64,000 nucleotides of DNA from Odontesthes bonariensis (taxonomy: Eukaryota > Chordata > Actinopteri > Atheriniformes > Atherinopsidae). How positions within the stretch are numbered: position 1 is the stretch's first letter; each line of letters starts with the position of its first letter. Of the stretch, positions 47,931-61,030 are shown one piece after another. The position numbers and the translations under genes were made by a program. Location of the stretch: assembly GCF_027942865.1 (NCBI RefSeq), contig NC_134510.1:12862743-12926742 (forward strand), read 5' to 3'. The notes beneath the pieces were generated by a model. It did not search any database, was not told the DNA's origin, and worked only from the letters and a program-made list of their open reading frames with translations.

Positions 47931-49867
47931 ACGCACACCACCTCTGTGCAGCCTTTTTTTTTTTTTTTTTATATTAAGCGGTGTGTACCTGATGTGTCTG
48001 GTGTCAACCAGAGGAAGCCCAATGCTAACAAGTGGGAAAGGGGGCATATTACCTCCTTGTAGTGTGTGAGTGTGAGCATACTGAGTGTGACAGCTAAATA
48101 AAGTATGTACTAACCTACTGGAAACTGGTAGAAGGTTTTTTTGTCTTCTTTAAAAAAAAACAAAAAAACTGAGCAAAGTTTGGAAAACCAGCTGCACAGC
48201 TACTGAGAAATACCAGCTGTCAGTTCACCTGAGCTGCATGTCCTTAAACTGTGTGAGGCAAATGGATCACCTGCAGGAAACCCACACAAAAGCACTTATG
48301 CAGACTCCACACACAGACCAACACTGAGTTTAAAACTGTCCCCTTAAAAATATTCTCTCTGCTGCACAATGTAACAGTTTGTCCTTGTCTGAAGAGGAGA
48401 GCCCCCTTGATAGCCATAATGTACAGTCAGCCATGACTCTCTGGCTTCAGTTCCTGGCCTCAATTGTACTGGAGTGCATCTGTGCACAGTAAACTTTTCT
48501 GTTGTGTGTTTAGTCTGGCTTTAACATTCTACTTTGCATCTTTTAAACATGACTCTTCAAAAAAAAAAAAAAAAAGAGGAAAAAAACAAAGAAGAAGCAT
48601 TTCCTTTAGACTGGAAAACTAATCAAAAAAAAAAAAAAAACGCCCAGTTGGTTGAGAAAGTAGAAGAGAAAAAGAGCTGAATGAAATAGCAGACAAAGAC
48701 ATTGCATCTATTAATCTGTTTCAATAAATGCATGAATTTACAGACATGTCAATTTTATGAGCCTCTGGCCGGAGTGCCAACGCTATCCACTAACACAAAG
48801 TTGGCCAAATAAAATGGCTCGACTGTTTATGATTGACTATGCTCACATGAACAGCAGTTAAAGTTTGGCATACTGAGTCTGCCTACCTAAAGCAATTTTT
48901 ATAGTGCGTGTGTATATATGTGTGTGTGCATTTAATTCTGTTTTGAACATCTGCTCAGAATAAAAGCATACATATTTAGTCCTTTATACATGTGCAATAA
49001 AAACACAGGTTTCTGCGCATAATTCAGATCTCATTTCTTTTTTTTTCTTGAAATGAAACAACTTCTCATTAAACCTCATGATCTGTTCTTGTAAATAAAA
49101 TTACATGAGCTATTTAAAATTGTTAACACCCCGCTCCACCAGCCACCTCCCCTCACTCCTCTGAAGAGAGTGGGACCGCTGTCTGCTGATTTATTAGCTT
49201 TACGTACTACTGTGTGTACTTAACTTACCTCGAAAAACATGTGGATAGTAGTTGCAGCTCCTTCCCTTTTTTTCCACACAGACTTCATTGTGCTCTTTAC
49301 CAATCATATCACAGGCCTCTTGATGTCATCTGAGGTGGGAGCCCTGGGAGCAGGGCCTGAAGTGAGGGTGGGTTGTGGGGGAGGGAGGGGGCAGCGCGAG
49401 TGGGGGTTAGTTCTTAGCCAGACACTAGGCTGAGTAAATAAACCCGGAAACATTAAAAGCCCTTTTCCCCTTCACCTTTGAACTTGTGCATTAGATTGTG
49501 TAAACATACATCAAGACATTTAGACACAGCTTGTCCTGACACTGTGCTACACACTCTGATGGTTCTTCCTCCTCTGCAACTACAGATCTACCCAGAGGTT
49601 CTCTATGTGGGAGTGCAAAGGGTCAGAAATTGGAGGCAACACTAAGGATTTATGGGAGCAAAAGGGTTTTTTGTCACTAGCTATGACCATTCAGCCAAAA
49701 AGCGCTTTTTTGTGTTGTATTATCAGTAGAGCTGAAAAATAGATTATCAAAAAAACCTTAAAGATTTTAACATAAACAAGATGTATATATGTAGCTATAT
49801 ACATATATGTATATATATCTATACATCTTTATCTATGCACATAATATTTATATCCACCTTTCTTTAG
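47931..49867. other. Non-coding flank distal to gdf6a, fourth segment
   Basis: No gene recognised. Contains A-runs near 48560 and 48626 and a T-run near 47950. Confidence 0.4.
49780..49830. repeat. AT-rich TATATA/ACATATA low-complexity tract
   Basis: Alternating purine-pyrimidine run (GTATATATGTAGCTATATAC and ACATATATGTATATATATCT) with short self-complementary parts. Confidence 0.8.
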
Positions 49868-49871
49868 TTAA

Positions 49872-50287
49872 AGCTGCAGTCAGCAGGTTTTCAAAATTAC
49901 GAGTCTAAAGTCGGAAAATTCGAACTGATACAACTTTCAGGTCCCTCCCCCAACCTCTAACAAGCTCCGAATCGCCCCCCAAACCCCTCCCCCTCTGTGG
50001 ACGAGGTTGTGCACGTGAGTTCACACCAGTGTGAGCGCACACAAACTGGGGCAGACTCACGCTCAGCAGCGTGTGCACAAGCTGTGATTGACAGGTAGGA
50101 TTCCTCCACCCTAACGTGATTGGTTAAAAACAGCCGGGAGCGCTCGGTTTTTGCAAGCATGATTACAGGCTTCAGAGGGAGCTACAGATTTTGTTATTTT
50201 TCCTAAACAGCCTATTTAATATTCTACTTCCAGAATCCCATGACAGTTCAAGCTAATATGACTAAAAAAAAGTTGCCGACCACAGCT
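49872..50287. mobile_element. TTAA-flanked MITE, copy 1
   Basis: 416 bp flanked by TTAA at 49868-49871 and 50288-50291. Ends are inverted: AGCTGCAGTCAGCAGG at the left, and GTTGCCGACCACAGCT at the right. A near-identical copy lies at 57069-57430. TTAA duplication is typical of piggyBac-type insertion, so a non-autonomous piggyBac-like element is the best guess. No coding capacity. Confidence 0.8.
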
Positions 50288-50787
50288 TTAATAATTCATT
50301 TCCACTACTGAAGAAATATCTTTGTCCAGAAATCACGACTCTGTTCACAAACCTTGTTGAGACTAATTTAATGTAAGAACTATTTGTTCTCCTTCGCTGA
50401 AAATTCAAATTTGATAGAATAACCAAACTATAGATCTATCTATGGGCTTTTTATAAATGTTTTTGTTTAACTGCAAAACAGTGCAACAACACTGAAATGG
50501 CAGTTGACATTGAATTTCCCAGTGTTCTAACTTAGACCACTGTACATATTTTACCATTCATCATGAGTTCTGTTGGTTGACAATAAAAGGTACTCCAGCT
50601 CAGTTTAACTCACGGACATGTAATAGCAGTGTTTGTCCACAGCACCAAAATTTTACTAGGATCAGAACAAAGACTCTAAAGTTTTAAGATGACAACAATT
50701 TAGTTTCCCTTTTGTTTGGTACTGGACAACAGTCACTGGAAGAGATGTTTAAACCCAACCATGTATTTTATTCATTTCTATTCTTAA

Positions 50788-51986
50788 AGGGATAGTTTGT
50801 CTCTTTTGCTATTTACATACGTAGCCGGGTATTTTTGAAACCGAATATTTCCCCCCCTCCATTTATAAAATAATTTGTATCCACATTACCTCGTTTTCGA
50901 AAAAAAAACCTTCCACACATAACCGAACATCTGAGTTTTCAATCACTGACAATGTTTGAGACCACCTGTCTTGACAACCCAAATGCATTTGCTGTTTTGC
51001 GTAATCTGCCCTCGTCAGCTAAATAATAAAGTGTGCACGCAACTTTTTTGAGCACACTGACAGGTGATCGCATGACAGTGGACTGTCCCTCGATATGAGG
51101 ACGTAATAATTCCGACAGCGACAGGAGTGAGTACACCTGGACATGCGGAAATTGTCACGCCATTCCTCTGGGAGTACGACTTGGGTGTGTAAAATCAAGG
51201 CAGTAAACAGCGCCTGCACAATAATAACCACCACAGTTCTCAAGGCATCCATGCTTCTTCAGTAAACAAAGGTTGCATGTTTGACGTCAGAGCAGATTTG
51301 TGGTTGTTTTGGCGCATATTGTGATGTTCGAAAACGCAAAACTCCGGTTATCTCTGTCTACACGCAAATGCATAAACGGAGTTTTAAAAAATCTTCACTT
51401 TGCCCGGAGTTTTTAAAAATATTCGTTTATGATGCGTTTTCATGTGGATGACAGGCCCAAACGTAGAAAAATATATTCGTTTTAGCAGATACCCGGCTAC
51501 GTGTGGATGGGGCCTAAATTTGACTTACCCCCTGCTGCGTCCTGTTAGCCGAGTTCCAGCCTCGTTTTGGCATTGACGAAAGTAGTCCGGTTTGTTGGCT
51601 GGGGCCACAAAAATAAAGTGTCTTGCTTCTCAAAACAAAACAATATTCGTTAATAAGAGTAATACATTTGCATCACAAAATCGTTCTCAAAAAAGACGCA
51701 GTGTGTAGTGATACGAAGGGAGAGAGAAAATAGCGCCAAGCGATTGTGAGGTCTAACTTTTTCCTGGAGAACGATTTTGTGATGCAAATGTATTACTCTT
51801 TTGAACACATATTGTTTTGAGAAGCAAATTTATTTTTGTGGCCCCAGCCAACTAGCTTTGTCAACGCCAAAACTCAGTTGGAACTCGGCGCACAGGACGC
51901 AGCGGGGGTGTAAGTCAATGTTCATAAATGATATTGCTAATATGGGATGTCATACAGCTTCATGTCAAAAGAGGCGAGCTATCCCT
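50788..51986. mobile_element. TTAA-flanked palindromic element with an internal Harbinger insertion
   Basis: Flanked by TTAA at 50784-50787 and 51987-51990. Outer inverted ends AGGGATAG...CTATCCCT. Long arms at roughly 51520-51690 and 51765-51930 are reverse complements (both include GGGGCCACAAAAATAAA and GTAATACATTTGCATCACAA), so this DNA can form a large hairpin. The left arm is interrupted by a second element (50811-51512). Confidence 0.75.
50811..51512 (-). mobile_element. PIF/Harbinger-like element nested inside the palindromic element
   Basis: Inverted words ACGTAGCCGGGTAT (50819-50832) and ATACCCGGCTACGT (51489-51502) mark its ends; the right end extends GTGTGGATGGGGCC, the usual fish Harbinger terminus. 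Inside, on the minus strand, are fragments of the transposase-associated N-terminal region: EEWRDNFRMSR near 51170, then in another frame VACTLYYLADEGRLRKTANA and FGLSRQVVSNIVSD to 50945. Truncated before the DDE domain. Confidence 0.7.
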
Positions 51987-51990
51987 TTAA

Positions 51991-54844
51991 CTATGCTTTA
52001 ACTCTAATCATGCCTGAAATGTGCCAATTGTGAGTGATCGCAGAATACTAAAAGTGAAAGAACTTCAGAAAAAGCTGTGTTGGATGGGTTTCAAACTCCA
52101 GTCTTTAGCGTGAAAATCTGACGATTTATGTCACTGGCCACATCCCCTTCTGCCTCTTTTTAGGTATAATGTTGAAGGTGGTAAACATTACTTTTGTGAC
52201 AGATTTACACAATGCAAAAGGAAGGCACGTAGGGATTTTGGAGCATTGAAGATGTACCTGTATAAATTGTTTAGAAATTGTTTCTTTTTTGCACAATGCT
52301 CTAGTTATTATAGAGCTCCTAGCATGAACCTCCATTAGTAAATCACTCAATAGGTACATCCATATTTCCTGCTGTGGCCTTTTCACATTAATATCTGCTA
52401 TGCTGATGCACTAGATGGACTAAAGTCTCTGTGGTCAGATAAATAAATGGGGCTTTAGATTACGTGTGATTCCTCAATAGATGGCATCATGCATGTTTAA
52501 ATTTCAGCTGCCAAAGATGCTCAGCTTCAGATGACAACGGCTGTGCAGCAGTTACCTTTAAATAGATTTTTGTTCCAATATAGTGGGGAGAAGGCAGAGG
52601 TCTCAATGGCCAATGTCTGCAAAACTACTGCTAAGAACAGTATAGGTGGAAGAATAGAACTAGAGATCAGTAGAACTGTGTAGCCTACCATTGTTTTGAG
52701 CTTGAATTTTCTCTTTAAGAATCTGACAGCACAACTGTCAAACTGTTCCCAAGACAGTTAGAAATAATGGACTCACTCTGCTTAAAAATTCTTGTGACAG
52801 AATTTGTACCGTACGTTTGCCACATATAAACCCCCTTCCATCTGAGTCGTTTGATTTTGAGACGTTTATCGACGCAGTGTGGCCCCAAGGTGTAAATCCT
52901 TGCGATTTGTCTTTTACGACTTGAAAACCACCAAATGATCGTGTTAACAAGGTGAAAGATTTGATTTCCTGATAATACTTCTGGTACACAAGTGCTCTAA
53001 GCAGCATCTGTCTCAGAGATGCCCCAGAAGAGCGACAGAGTTGTTGTTTATGGTGCAATCACACAAACATTTTATCGGCGACATTAACCGCAGTGGTGCC
53101 AGTCATTTTGTGCAACATAACAGGATACAATACATGTGGTTACCTAGAGTTGGTGGTGTTCAAATAATCACAGCTGAAAAATGCTAAATCTGACTTTTTT
53201 TTGTTGTTCTGAAAATGTATTGTGATGAAAGAGTGTACTCATGTACACACTGCATATACATATGCTCAGCCGTCTTTCTTGGTGCGGGTTTAAACTGCAC
53301 TACAGTCAGAGCGTAGTCATTATCAGCTCGATTAAAAACTATATCACATGAGGACAACCTTTCCACTGTCACCGCTGAATGGAGCTGCACCACCACACAA
53401 AACTAAGTTCTTCCGGAGCGACAGTTTTCTCATAACAGCTTGTCCTTTTCTCCATAAAAATTCATCGAGCTATATAACATGCAGCATTACGTTAGACATA
53501 GAAGTGGCTGTAAAATATCAGTGGTACATAATCAAAAAGATAGCAGAAGCTTCAGCTGCAGCTCAAATACTTGAACTGTTTAATTCGTTGTTGTTGTTCA
53601 TGTGGCTAAACGATGGAAACGTACTGAAATGTAGTGTGTTGGATTCTTCTGAACAGCTGATCAGAAGCCCATTAAATCTACCGCTGCTGTGCGTGTCTGT
53701 CTGTTGATGTGACTGCTGCAGTTCAGGCTTCTGCCTCGTTGAAAGTGATGACTTGTTTAAAAAAAAGTAAGATTTACGTCCCAAAATGTTATGAAAAAGC
53801 ATCGATGTCACCCCCAACATATTGAGTAGCACCAGATTAATGGAAAGCAGTTAACGTCTGAAGGGACCTTTTGTGACCTGTTACCATCAACAGTAGTATT
53901 AGTGATAATGTTTTTGCAGGGTGCAAATACATACAGTAAGCTCAAGTGAAAATGAGACGTTAACTTCCCTTTGTTAGTCTTTTTTTCAGGTTCTCTTTTG
54001 TCTCAGTGTGGGTTGGTGACAGCAGAGGCATTTCAACAGTGCCATATTTAAGTGGACCGGGGATGAAGTTACTGCTGTGTACTTTTGAAGAGCTACCTGG
54101 GTGGGCGGAGAGGAGTTTGCAAATGGGCAGTCAACACGCATACACTCACACTGAGTTAAGAGGACAGGGGCACTTGAGCAGGAATGCAGAATGTATGTGT
54201 TTCTGCTTTACAACGCAAGTGTAGCTTGTGGGGATCACATTTTTGGCCCCTGTGAGAAAATGACTCCTTGCAATGTGTCTATGCAAACACAGTCCCCGAA
54301 ATTTAGAAAAGAAAAAAAAAAAAAGTCTGAAAAACTGACTGAATCTCAAAAGGTCATTGACAAATCTTCCTCTACAATATCCATGCAAAAATCAAACAGG
54401 TGATAAATAAACTTCATCGGACACTTTAACTGGCTGATGTTCTCCCCAACAAATGATGTTCCTCTCATGCGTGCATGAACACTATTCTGTGAATGTCTGT
54501 GTAAAAGCCTCGCGGTTTGTGTCAGCATGTTTGTGTGCATATGACCTGCATTATCCAGCTTTACTTTGGTTACAGCGTACTCAAAGTTTTCTTCTTTTTT
54601 TTTTTCACTCAGGAGCTGGAGCCCTGAGGCAGACAGCAGGGGTTCCACTCTTAGTTTCCTGTAAAAAATACCTCCGCACTCCACATCCTAATTAATGTGA
54701 AGGGCATGCCCAAGATCCCTATAAAATCATACAAGACTATACCAATTTCCTGGTAGCTTGCTCGCTACATGTGCTTCTTGTTCCTAAGCATAAGAGTTTC
54801 CTTCCCTGCAAACCCCATGAAGATTTATACAGCACTACTACCAC
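51991..54844. other. Non-coding flank distal to gdf6a, fifth segment
   Basis: No gene recognised. A 106-codon minus-strand ORF at 52738-53058 has no motif I can name. Confidence 0.35.
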
Positions 54845-54852
54845 CATGCCTG

Positions 54853-54875
54853 CCCCCCCCCCCCCCCCCCCCCCC
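54853..54875. repeat. Poly(C) run
   Basis: 23 consecutive C residues, then GCCCC. Length may be affected by sequencing or assembly. Confidence 0.9.
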
Positions 54876-56921
54876 GCCCCTGCCTTTCATTCCTCTCTTT
54901 TCCAGTATTTCCCCTCAATGTGATTTGTACTTTATAACATGATACACAGAGATTAGACTTTCTGTCCTTTTTACTCTGAAATAAAACATGAAGATCTCAT
55001 GAAAAGAGACTGTCAGGGCAACATAAGAAACACATGACGTCTGTTTGTTGAATGAGCAACTGGTTTAAATCATTTGGCTTGGAAGTCTTTGCGTGTGTGC
55101 CTCTTTGTTTCTCCAAGTGTGTGTGCCTTTGGGAATGTGTGATTGTGTTGGTGAGTTGGCGCTGAGTTATTGGGGGCCAAAAAAACAGACGTATTGAAAA
55201 TTATAAAGAAACACAGACTGATTGCATGCACGGCTGCACCCCAACACTCAGAAGCAGTAACGAAGCCCTCTGTCTGAAAAGTAACAGATCCCGCCTAAAC
55301 ATACATACACACACCAACACACAAACAGACGTGAGCACATACACCAAGTGTGCATACTCACCCCCATGCCATTCTTGCCATCTTGTCAAGCTGGATCTCG
55401 ACGTGTCTTTTGACATCTTTTGTTTTACTTGTTTATGATGAGCCTCTTGTTCAAAGACACCTGAGATCCTATGCAATGGCAGTCATACTGCATGGAATCA
55501 TTTCCACATCCATTCACAATTATGTATCTTCTACTTTACATATAAGTGGACAAAATGTTGCAAGAGAACACAGAAGTCTCTTCACACAAGGGACTCCTGC
55601 TCATTTCTTGTCAGAAGTCTGCAACAAAGGTTGACCTTCATATGACAAAACTATGTTTATGCCTTAGCAATACTTCAGTTTATACACAACACCAAACCCA
55701 AATCATTTGGGAAGCTGTTTGAAATTCCAATCTGGACAGAAAATAGATTTGATATGTATATCTTGATTTGGAAATGGCACACAGCAACAAATCAGTTGGT
55801 GACAGGTCTGGACTGCAGAGGGTCCAGCTCAGCAGCCTTACTCTTTTGATACTTGTAATGCTGTTTTTATACATGCAGAATGTGGTTTGGAATCGTATTA
55901 CTGCTAATTAAGCAAGGCCTTTTACAGATAAAACTAGTGGCAGCATAGTATGTTGTATGTCATATGTAGATATGTATGACATAAACAGTCATGCATCCCC
56001 ATGCTGGCTTTTGAATTGTGTGCTAATAACAAGCAGGAGGGTTTTTTTTTCCTCTTTAGCCCTGGATTTTCAAACGGAATTTTAAATGATGGTTCCTGAG
56101 ACCCCAGGAGAGTTTTCCACTCTGCGTCAGTTCTTATGTTAGATGAGGAAGCGCTCAAAGAAGACTGTGACATTTCTGGCCTAAAGATCATAGCCACAGA
56201 ATTCTGGTTTTCAGTCTTTCCCCTGCTTTCAGATTTCTCTGTATAAATGTCAATCTTGCACCGCTGTTTGAAAATGGGTTGCACCAAAGCGCTTCATAGC
56301 AAAAATGAACAAAGAAAGATTCTCCTCTGAATCTGAAACTAACGTATATTCTGATGAAAATGCCCCTCAGAATTTTTGGCAATTTTACTTTGAAAGATGT
56401 TATTCGTGACGTTAAATACTCATTTAGCCTTTTTCAAGGCTGTGATCTCTCTCCATCTTTCCTAATAAAAGTTCCACTTTCTCTGGCATGATCATTCAGT
56501 ATCATCTCATGTTACTGATGTGTTGAAAATTCTTTGAAGTGTTTAGGTTTTTCTCCCCAGTTACAATTCTTTTAGGCATCACAGCGCATTTCCACACCTT
56601 TGTTGCTCCCTTCCAAGCATTTAAAAAAATAATTGTTGCTACATAAATAAAATACGAGGCTAAAATAAAGAAACAAACAAAACAAACAAACAAAAATAAT
56701 TGAGTGTTGTCTTTGCACAGGTTTCAATAAAATATAGATTTCAATGATTTGCAAACAAATCTTTTTTTATTTCACAAAACTTAGTCTCCACTTTGGTAAA
56801 ACTTCTTTGAAAGGTGCACTATGCACAAATATGGGAAGAAGAGAAACTGTAGAAATGTTTTTTGGGTTAATGTGGGGGTTTCAGAATCAACTAATATCAT
56901 GGTTTCATGTATATGGACACA
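54876..56921. other. Non-coding flank distal to gdf6a, sixth segment
   Basis: AT-rich; no gene or clear transposon recognised. Short ORFs lack homology. Confidence 0.35.
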
Positions 56922-58136
56922 ATCTGGTCCTCTCTGGGTCTTTGATTTTTGGTAAACACAACCGAAGTTGAACACATGACATATTATACTGTGTCATTAT
57001 TCATTGAACAAAAACTAAGTAGAAATGCAGAAGCAATGTGTGAAAAACTAAGTACAAGTAAATATTAAAGCTGCAGTCGGCAGGTTTTCAAACTTCCGAG
57101 TCTAAAGTCGGAAAATTCGAACTGATACAACTTTCAGGTCCCTCCCCCAACCTCTAACAAGCTCCGAATCGGCCCCCAAACCCCTCCCCCTCTGTGGACG
57201 ACAGCCCCTCAGCAGCGTGTGCACAAGCTGTGATTGACAGGTAGGATTCCTCCACCCTAACTTGATTGGTTAAAAACAGCCGGGAGCGCTCGATTTTTGC
57301 AAGCATGATTACAGGCTTCAGAGGGAGCAGATTTTGTTATTTTTCCTAAACAGCCTATTTAATATTCTACTTCCAGAATCCCATGACAGTTCAAGCTAAT
57401 ATGACTAAAAAAAAGTTGCCGACCGCAGCTTTAAAGCTCATGACAGTTGAATTAGAAAATTATTGAACAAGAATGGCCAGTTGAAGAAATTCATTTTGTC
57501 CCTAAAAAGAATATATTTTAGGTTTGTGAAGATCAATCTTGATCCACAAGAATATGGGAACAATGTCCTAAGGACAGATGAGCTCAACATCAATGTCTGG
57601 CCACAATGCACAGCACCACGTTTGGAAAAAAAAAAAAATCAAATAAAAAAAATTGTACATCAGCACAAACCAACTGTCAAGCATGGTGGTGGAGGGGTGA
57701 TGATTTGGGCTCGTTTTGCAGCCACGGGACCTGAGTGCCTTGCAGGCATTGAATAAACTATGGACTCCTGTGTATAACAAAATATACTCGACTCAAATAT
57801 GAGGCCATTGGGGATGCAACAGGACAGTGATGTCAAATACAGCAGCAAATCTGAACAGAATACCCATAAACCTCAAAGAGCTACATCAATGTTTTAAAGA
57901 AAAGCAAGCTAAATATTCCTCCCCAGTGAAGTGAGAGACTGATAACTTCAAATGGAAAAATGATTACTTTAAGTTACTGCTGCAAGAGGTTTTTCTACAA
58001 GATATTGAGTTATGGGGTGGACGTAGTTTCTCACACACTGCAGCTACATTTTGGCCTAGTTTTTGTTGAGCAAACAATTTGTTTGGTTTGGTTTTTTATG
58101 TGTTTATCTAACTTTAAGACCTGGCAAGGACCAGAT
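56922..58136 (+). mobile_element. Tc1/mariner-like relic (second copy), interrupted by a MITE
   Basis: Left end AATCTGGTCCTCTCTGGGTC; the reverse complement of the right end begins CATCTGGTCCTTGCCAGGTC. Transposase pieces in plus orientation include IMSGQNAQHHVW-like remnants near 57597 and HQHKPTVKHGGGGVMIWARF then AATGPECLAGIE at 57660-57756 (typical Tc1 catalytic-domain words). Numerous frame breaks. The TTAA MITE at 57069-57430 sits inside it, so the MITE inserted later. Confidence 0.78.
57069..57430. mobile_element. TTAA-flanked MITE, copy 2 (nested in a Tc1 relic)
   Basis: 362 bp with TTAA at 57065-57068 and 57431-57434. Nearly identical to the copy at 49872-50287, in the same orientation, but lacking about 54 bp after CTGTGGACGA. 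Very low divergence suggests recent activity relative to the host Tc1 relic. Confidence 0.85.
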
Positions 58137-60885
58137 GAGGTTTATTCTTTTTTTAATTGAAGGAGGTTCTGTGGCTTCCATCTTCATTTTAATGTAAGCT
58201 ACTCAGAGCCAAATAAGAAACATGAAATGAAATGAAACAAATATTGACTAACTGGAGCACAAAGGTCTCCTAAAAACAAAGGCTCATGAGAGGCAAGAAG
58301 AGGCCTGCCACATATATATGCCACCTCTGTAGACTTTAAAGGGACCCAAAAAGTAATCATGAGTAAACTGTGCACTAACAACTTCAAACCTCTAATAACG
58401 TTTGTTCATAGAGTTAGTCTGTATCTTCTAAACTGGAGTGTTTTTAATGCATGTGCTCACTTATGCTTTGGAACAAGTGTGGAATATAACTCTTGTAATT
58501 CACATAAAGATCCAGCCCACTGCAGCTCTAAATCTAAAACGAGACTTTAAATGGATTGCCAGGATGTTTCCATGTTCCTCATCAAGACTCGATGGTGACC
58601 AATATTCGCACATGGCTTTTGCTTTTATTCCAGCCGCAAATGAATCATCCGCACTCACTGAAGTCCTTTACACAGACCAGGTCCCACTTCAAGGAATGCG
58701 TGTGAGTCACCGCCGCTCATCGGACAACCTTCTGCGGCTTGCCTGCAGCTTCTTTGCCTGATCACTCCCCAGAGACCCATTCAATCAAAGTCCCATATAT
58801 TTTGTAATTAACTTTAACTGATGACTTTATGCAATAGCTGTGTTTTACTGTCTCCTTTAAATGCCATTTATCATCCTCCAGGTTTGGAGGTCGGAGAGCG
58901 AGACCCTCCCCTCCGCCGAGCCAGTCAGGTCCGACTGAGCCTGCTCTGAGCTGTGACCCTGCTAGCCCTCCACCCCCAACCCGCCCACCAACTCCGCTCT
59001 TTTCTCTCTCTCAGGGTGTCTTATGACCGACCAAGACAGTTTTATTAGCCTTCCAACCAAGTGAGCAGGAAAGGGGGAGCTGTTGCAGGATCTTAGCAAA
59101 CAGGCTAGTCGTCGAGGAAACAACTGGCAGCAACAACAAGATTTTCACGGAGAGATTGATGACGGAGCTGAGAGGGGATTGATAAGCAAACTGCTTGGTG
59201 GGAATGAAGAGCTGTGGGGTCAGGGGACACGAGGAAACAGTGGCTTGAATGAATGAGAGGAAGAGGTGGAGATGCACCCCATAAAGTTGCTTTCAGTGTG
59301 GAAATGGTTTGTTTTTTGACACGTTGGTCAGCTAAAAGCAAGATGGAATTCTACACTTGAATTTTTTTTGTTTTCAAAAACTTACGTCTGCAATTACAAA
59401 TAACTCAATTCCGAAAGACACGCCAGAGCATCAACTGGGGTGCTACGAAGAGAGGGTAACAGTCAATGTATGCCTGTTATTTCCACACAAAAACACGGCA
59501 GTGTCATTCTATAGCATTACTTGAGCAGCCAAGCAGGCTGCTGCTTTTACAGGCTAGTCCCCAGATGTCTGGGTGAGGGATGCACATCCCTCAATATCCA
59601 CCTTTATTCTCTTTTCTTTTCAGGTGTTATTGGAGGCATAACACACTGAAAGGAGGCAGGCCAGGCAGTATATGCAGCCAGAGCTCTGCACAGTCTGTAT
59701 GTAGTCAAAGGTTATATGTTCCAGAGGCCTTTAATCAAGAAACATTCTCAATTTCCTCCCTCTGTGTTCCTCTTCTTGACCTCTGGTCCTCATAGTAAAG
59801 CTAGACGTGTACTCTAACACCCAAGACAACGCGACTCTTTAATCTTTTGCTCCTCATTAGAATTACTAATGTGTCTGCAGCTGACGAAAGGTGTGCGACT
59901 GCCTGCATGTGTGTGTATAAGTGTGTGCAGACACAGGCGTGTTAACGTGTATCTCTCCATTTGGCAGGGTGAGGAAGGAATACTTGAATAACAGGCTAAT
60001 AAATATCAAGGGTAGGTTTATTGGTTTTGAAGCATATTCACCATTTGTTGGGAAACACAAAACCGTGGAAGGTTCCTGGCAAAGTGGCAGGGTGGTGCTC
60101 TTTTCTGGGTCATAGAGAACGCAGAGGAAATCTACTCTGACATTAACAGGCTGCTATAGGAAGTGTTTTTAGATTAAATTAGCATGGCATGAGAGGTTGG
60201 CTGGTCTGGGACAGGCATGCGGGCACAAGAGCTTGGAGTTAACGGGTCCAGAGGGGCATCTTTTGCCCAGTCGATCGGTGAAGATGATACCAGAGCTGCG
60301 GATTACATGGTGAAGGTGTAGACGCAGCTGCAATCTCTGTATGAAGTTTAATTATGCCCCGGGCAGCTGGGTGCGTCACCAGTCACAGATGACAGAGCTG
60401 GAAGATGAATCACTGGATGGACGGACGCCGAGACTTGCCGGTTTTGAGATGGAGGGGAAATGTGGACAGGGTTGGGGTATGGGTGGGGTAGGGCTTGTTG
60501 TTCCCACAAAGCCCCTTTAAAATTCTAAGGCTTTGGCATTAAAGTAAGTGTTAATCCAAAGGATGATGTGTGATGTGCGAGGTGGCAGACATCCCTACTG
60601 CCAACAGCAAACCCTGCTGGAGATGCTCTTCTCTTTAGTTCCTGTGTTGTGGGATAGAGAAAACACCCAACTTAATGTCAAACTATTTGTTTTTAACCTT
60701 TTTATGTGGAATACAACAGAATGGAAGATGGAGCAAACTTGAATTGCAAGAACTCACAGTTACTCAGAGCCTAATGCAGCTTGTTTAAAATGCGGCTTTT
60801 CAGCATACTACATGTTCCTGACGAAGCAGCAATGTGGCTTTTTGCTCAATGCATGGACCTGAGTGTGAAAATGAATCAAACTTTT
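58137..60885. other. Non-coding flank distal to gdf6a, seventh segment
   Basis: No gene recognised. 58540-58780 and 58880-59000 are locally GC-richer. Without comparison I cannot say whether they are conserved elements. Confidence 0.35.
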
Positions 60886-60887
60886 GT

Positions 60888-61030
60888 GGAGCTTCAATTT
60901 GATTTATTTAGTGCCAAGTCTCACACATATCATCTCAGGGCACTTAACAGTCCAATTCAAACTAATTCAATCCAATTAATTGTAATCCAATTTTATACTA
61001 AATACAATTATATAGAATTAAAATCCAAAT
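60888..61030. repeat. Decayed interspersed repeat with AATTCAAT-like low complexity
   Basis: TTCAATTTGATTTATTTAGT followed by CTCAGGGCACTTAACAGTC resembles the common fish repeat reading TTTATTTATATAGCGCC...AAGGCGCTTTA, ending in short imperfect CCAATT repeats. Confidence 0.55.

Noticed and set aside
52738..53058. 106-codon minus-strand ORF
   Set aside because: Reads fairly protein-like but has no splice context, start context or motif I can identify; too weak to call a gene.
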